Assembly: GCA_904502105.1 (NCBI GenBank)
Contig: CAJGDF010000092.1
Coordinates: 1-6,785 of the forward strand
Reading direction: 5' to 3'
Length of the DNA: 6,785 nucleotides
From: an uncultured Clostridia bacterium
Lineage (GTDB): Bacteria; Bacillota; Clostridia; Oscillospirales; UBA644
Part shown: piece by piece, positions 5,137 to 6,785 of the stretch
Position numbering within the stretch: position 1 is the first letter of the stretch
How the letters are laid out: the number at the start of each line of letters is the position of its first letter
Notes under the pieces: generated by a model
What the model saw: the letters and a program-made list of their open reading frames with translations, nothing else
Databases searched by the model: none
Told to the model about the DNA's origin: nothing
Translations under genes and position numbers: made by a program

Positions 5137-6785
5137 ATGAAAAGACTGCTCGCAGTCCTTCTCGCATTCGTTATGTGTTTTTCCATGTTTGCTCTCGTAG
5201 CATGCGATAACACTGTTGACGAAGGCAACAATGAAGGCGACAACGTTGTTGATGAAAACAACGGCGACGAAAACAACGGCGACGAAAACAACAACGAAAC
5301 CGTTGATTACGATTACGACATCTTTGCAGGTGTCGCAGGTAAAGACTACAGTGACGAAGCTGAATATACTCTTCTCGAATATATCGGCGGTACCACCGGT
5401 CTTAACTGGAACCCCCATGCTTGGGAAACCAACGACGACTCTTACGTTCTTGGTTACATCACCACTCCCCTCTATGACTTCGTTATTAATGGCGACCTCT
5501 CCGGTTACACCATTATCCCCGAAGCAGCTGCAGAACTTCCTGTTGACGTAACTGCTGACTATGTTGGTCAGTACGGCATCGCTGAAGGCGAATCCGCTAA
5601 AGCTTGGAAGATCGCTCTTAACCCCGCTGTTAAGTGGGCTGACGGAACTCCTATCAATGCTGAAACTTATGTTTACTCCATGAAGCAGCTCCTCGATCCC
5701 CTCGCTCTTAACAGACGTGCAGACTCCTTCTACTCCGGCGACTTCGAAATCGTTAACGCTAAGGCTTACTTCTACAACGGTAAGACTTCTTACGCTCTCG
5801 CTGGCTCCGCTCTCGCTGATGCAATTGCTAACGGCAACTGCTACATCGATATGGGCTTCTGGGGTTGTGTAGGCGCTCTCGACGCTGAAGGTAATGCTGC
5901 TCCTCAGTACATCAACATCACCGATGAAACTCTTTATCGTGACGAAGCTGTTGCTGAAGGCGAAGCTGAAGACTGGATCTCCGCTAAATACCTTTACGAA
6001 ACCTACCTCGCTGCAGGTGCTCCTTACGAATCCTACGCTGCTGACTACCTCTACGTATCTCAGTCTCTTCCCAAGGTTACTTTCGAAGAAGTTGGTATCA
6101 AGGCTCTTGATGAATACACCATCCTTCTCGTAACCGCTAACCCCGTAGCTGAACCCGAATTCTACATGCCCTACAACCTTTCTTCTACATGGCTTGTAAA
6201 GAAAGACCTCTACGAAGCATGCCAGACTTGGTATGACGCTGCAGGTAACGTTGTTGAAGCAGGTTCTGCTGATGCAGCTTCTGTAACCAACACCTACTGC
6301 ACCACTGTTGACAAATCCACTTCTTACGGTCCTTACGACCTCACTTTCTATGAGCTCGACAAACAGCTCACTTTCACCAGAAACGATTCTTGGTACGGTT
6401 ACTCCGACGGTAAACACGTTGGTCAGTACCAGACCGACAAGATCTCCTGCCAGGTTATCGCTGAACACAAGACTGCTCTCCAGTCCTTCCTTAACGGCGA
6501 AATCGACAGCATCGGTCTCGACTCTACCGACCTCGAAACCTACGCTTCCAGCGACAGACTTCTCTACACTCCCGAATCTTACACCACTAAGATTTCTTTC
6601 AACACCAATAAAGAAAAACTCGAAGCTATCGGTAACAACGCAGTTATCCTCACTATCCCCGAATTCAGAGAAGCATTCTCTCTCGCTATGGACCGTGAAA
6701 CATTCTGCGCTGAATACACCGCAGCTCACGAACCCGGCTACGGCCTCCTCAACTACATGTACTGCTACAACCCCTTCACCGGTGA
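5137..6785 (+). CDS. ABC transporter substrate-binding lipoprotein, family 5 (OppA/peptide-binding type), 3'-truncated by window edge
   Basis: Extracellular solute receptor anchored in the membrane by a lipid, delivering oligopeptides or a similar solute to an ABC importer. The first 549 residues are present and the frame is open to the window end. Residues 1-22 form a signal peptide (MKRLLAVLL, hydrophobic core) with lipobox LVAC and lipidated Cys23. Residues 24-60 are an acidic Asn/Gly/Asp/Glu tether. The family 5 domain follows: an N-terminal lobe with WNPHAW (91-96) and TTPLYDF (109-115); the signature KWADGTPINAETYVYSMKQL (166-185) then LDP; YGPYDL (397-402); FTRNDSWY (413-420); FLNGEIDSIGL (451-461); and FREAFSLAMDRE (510-521). 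Roughly 100 residues are probably missing. The gene has its own promoter and is separated from the purine operon by a terminator, so a functional link to it is unproven. Codons are strongly skewed to C-ending forms (AAC, TAC, GAC, TTC, ACC, CCC) unlike the upstream genes, suggesting high expression. The bound ligand cannot be told; permease and ATPase genes would be expected downstream. Confidence 0.93.
   Translation, partial: MKRLLAVLLAFVMCFSMFALVACDNTVDEGNNEGDNVVDENNGDENNGDENNNETVDYDYDIFAGVAGKDYSDEAEYTLLEYIGGTTGLNWNPHAWETNDDSYVLGYITTPLYDFVINGDLSGYTIIPEAAAELPVDVTADYVGQYGIAEGESAKAWKIALNPAVKWADGTPINAETYVYSMKQLLDPLALNRRADSFYSGDFEIVNAKAYFYNGKTSYALAGSALADAIANGNCYIDMGFWGCVGALDAEGNAAPQYINITDETLYRDEAVAEGEAEDWISAKYLYETYLAAGAPYESYAADYLYVSQSLPKVTFEEVGIKALDEYTILLVTANPVAEPEFYMPYNLSSTWLVKKDLYEACQTWYDAAGNVVEAGSADAASVTNTYCTTVDKSTSYGPYDLTFYELDKQLTFTRNDSWYGYSDGKHVGQYQTDKISCQVIAEHKTALQSFLNGEIDSIGLDSTDLETYASSDRLLYTPESYTTKISFNTNKEKLEAIGNNAVILTIPEFREAFSLAMDRETFCAEYTAAHEPGYGLLNYMYCYNPFTG
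5254..5295 (+). repeat. 15-bp in-frame tandem repeat in the lipoprotein tether
   Basis: The unit GAAAACAACGGCGAC occurs twice in succession (5254-5268, 5269-5283), with a third, degenerate copy beginning GAAAACAAC. It encodes ENNGD repeats just after the lipidated cysteine, in a flexible acidic linker that holds the binding domain off the membrane. Being a multiple of three, copy-number changes by slippage would only alter linker length. Confidence 0.8.

Noticed and set aside
5216..5551. Thr/Leu-rich 111-codon + strand frame within the lipoprotein gene
   Set aside because: It is a frame-shifted reading of the acidic repeat and following domain; the composition is an artefact of the biased codons.
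5059..6729. Long open frame (556 codons) on the - strand opposite the lipoprotein gene
   Set aside because: It lies exactly codon-opposite the real gene and is open only because that gene avoids TTA, CTA and TCA, the reverse complements of stop codons. Its Val/Ser/Phe-rich translation has no recognisable domain, while the + strand has a promoter, ribosome site, signal peptide and family motifs.

Overview
The window looks like chromosomal DNA from a strictly anaerobic, low-GC Gram-positive bacterium, probably of the Clostridia and possibly gut- or rumen-derived. This rests on an oxygen-sensitive glycyl radical enzyme with its radical SAM activase, a Gram-positive-style lipoprotein signal, strong AGGAGG-type ribosome binding sites, and an AT-rich intergenic region with a consensus sigma-A promoter. 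The exact taxon cannot be read from the sequence. All four real genes lie on the + strand.

Left part (1-4728): a tight three-gene cluster that reads as one operon. (1) The 3' part of a glycyl-radical-enzyme activase; its first codons lie left of the window. (2) A 731-residue glycyl radical enzyme of the pyruvate formate-lyase / diol dehydratase superfamily. It keeps the two radical residues (Cys366 and Gly709) but has unusual surroundings: LCQD where most relatives have GCVE, and RLWGVSA where most have RVSGYSA. (3) A complete, canonical adenine deaminase of 564 residues. Gaps are 25 bp and 13 bp. The activase would install the glycyl radical on the lyase. The lyase's substrate cannot be assigned from the sequence. 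Its coupling to adenine deaminase suggests a link to purines or to disposal of adenine, but that is inference.

Middle (4729-5136): about 400 bp of AT-rich non-coding DNA. It begins with a probable intrinsic terminator for the operon, contains a 14-bp perfect palindrome, and ends with a consensus promoter (TTGACA, 17 bp, TATAAT), a short 5' leader with a hairpin, and a strong ribosome binding site.

Right part (5137-6785): the first 549 codons of a family 5 (oligopeptide/OppA-type) ABC-transporter substrate-binding lipoprotein, running off the right edge. Its codon use is much more biased than that of the operon, which with the promoter suggests very high expression. That bias also leaves a long spurious open frame on the opposite strand. 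The most interesting item is the divergent glycyl radical enzyme and its partnership with adenine deaminase.
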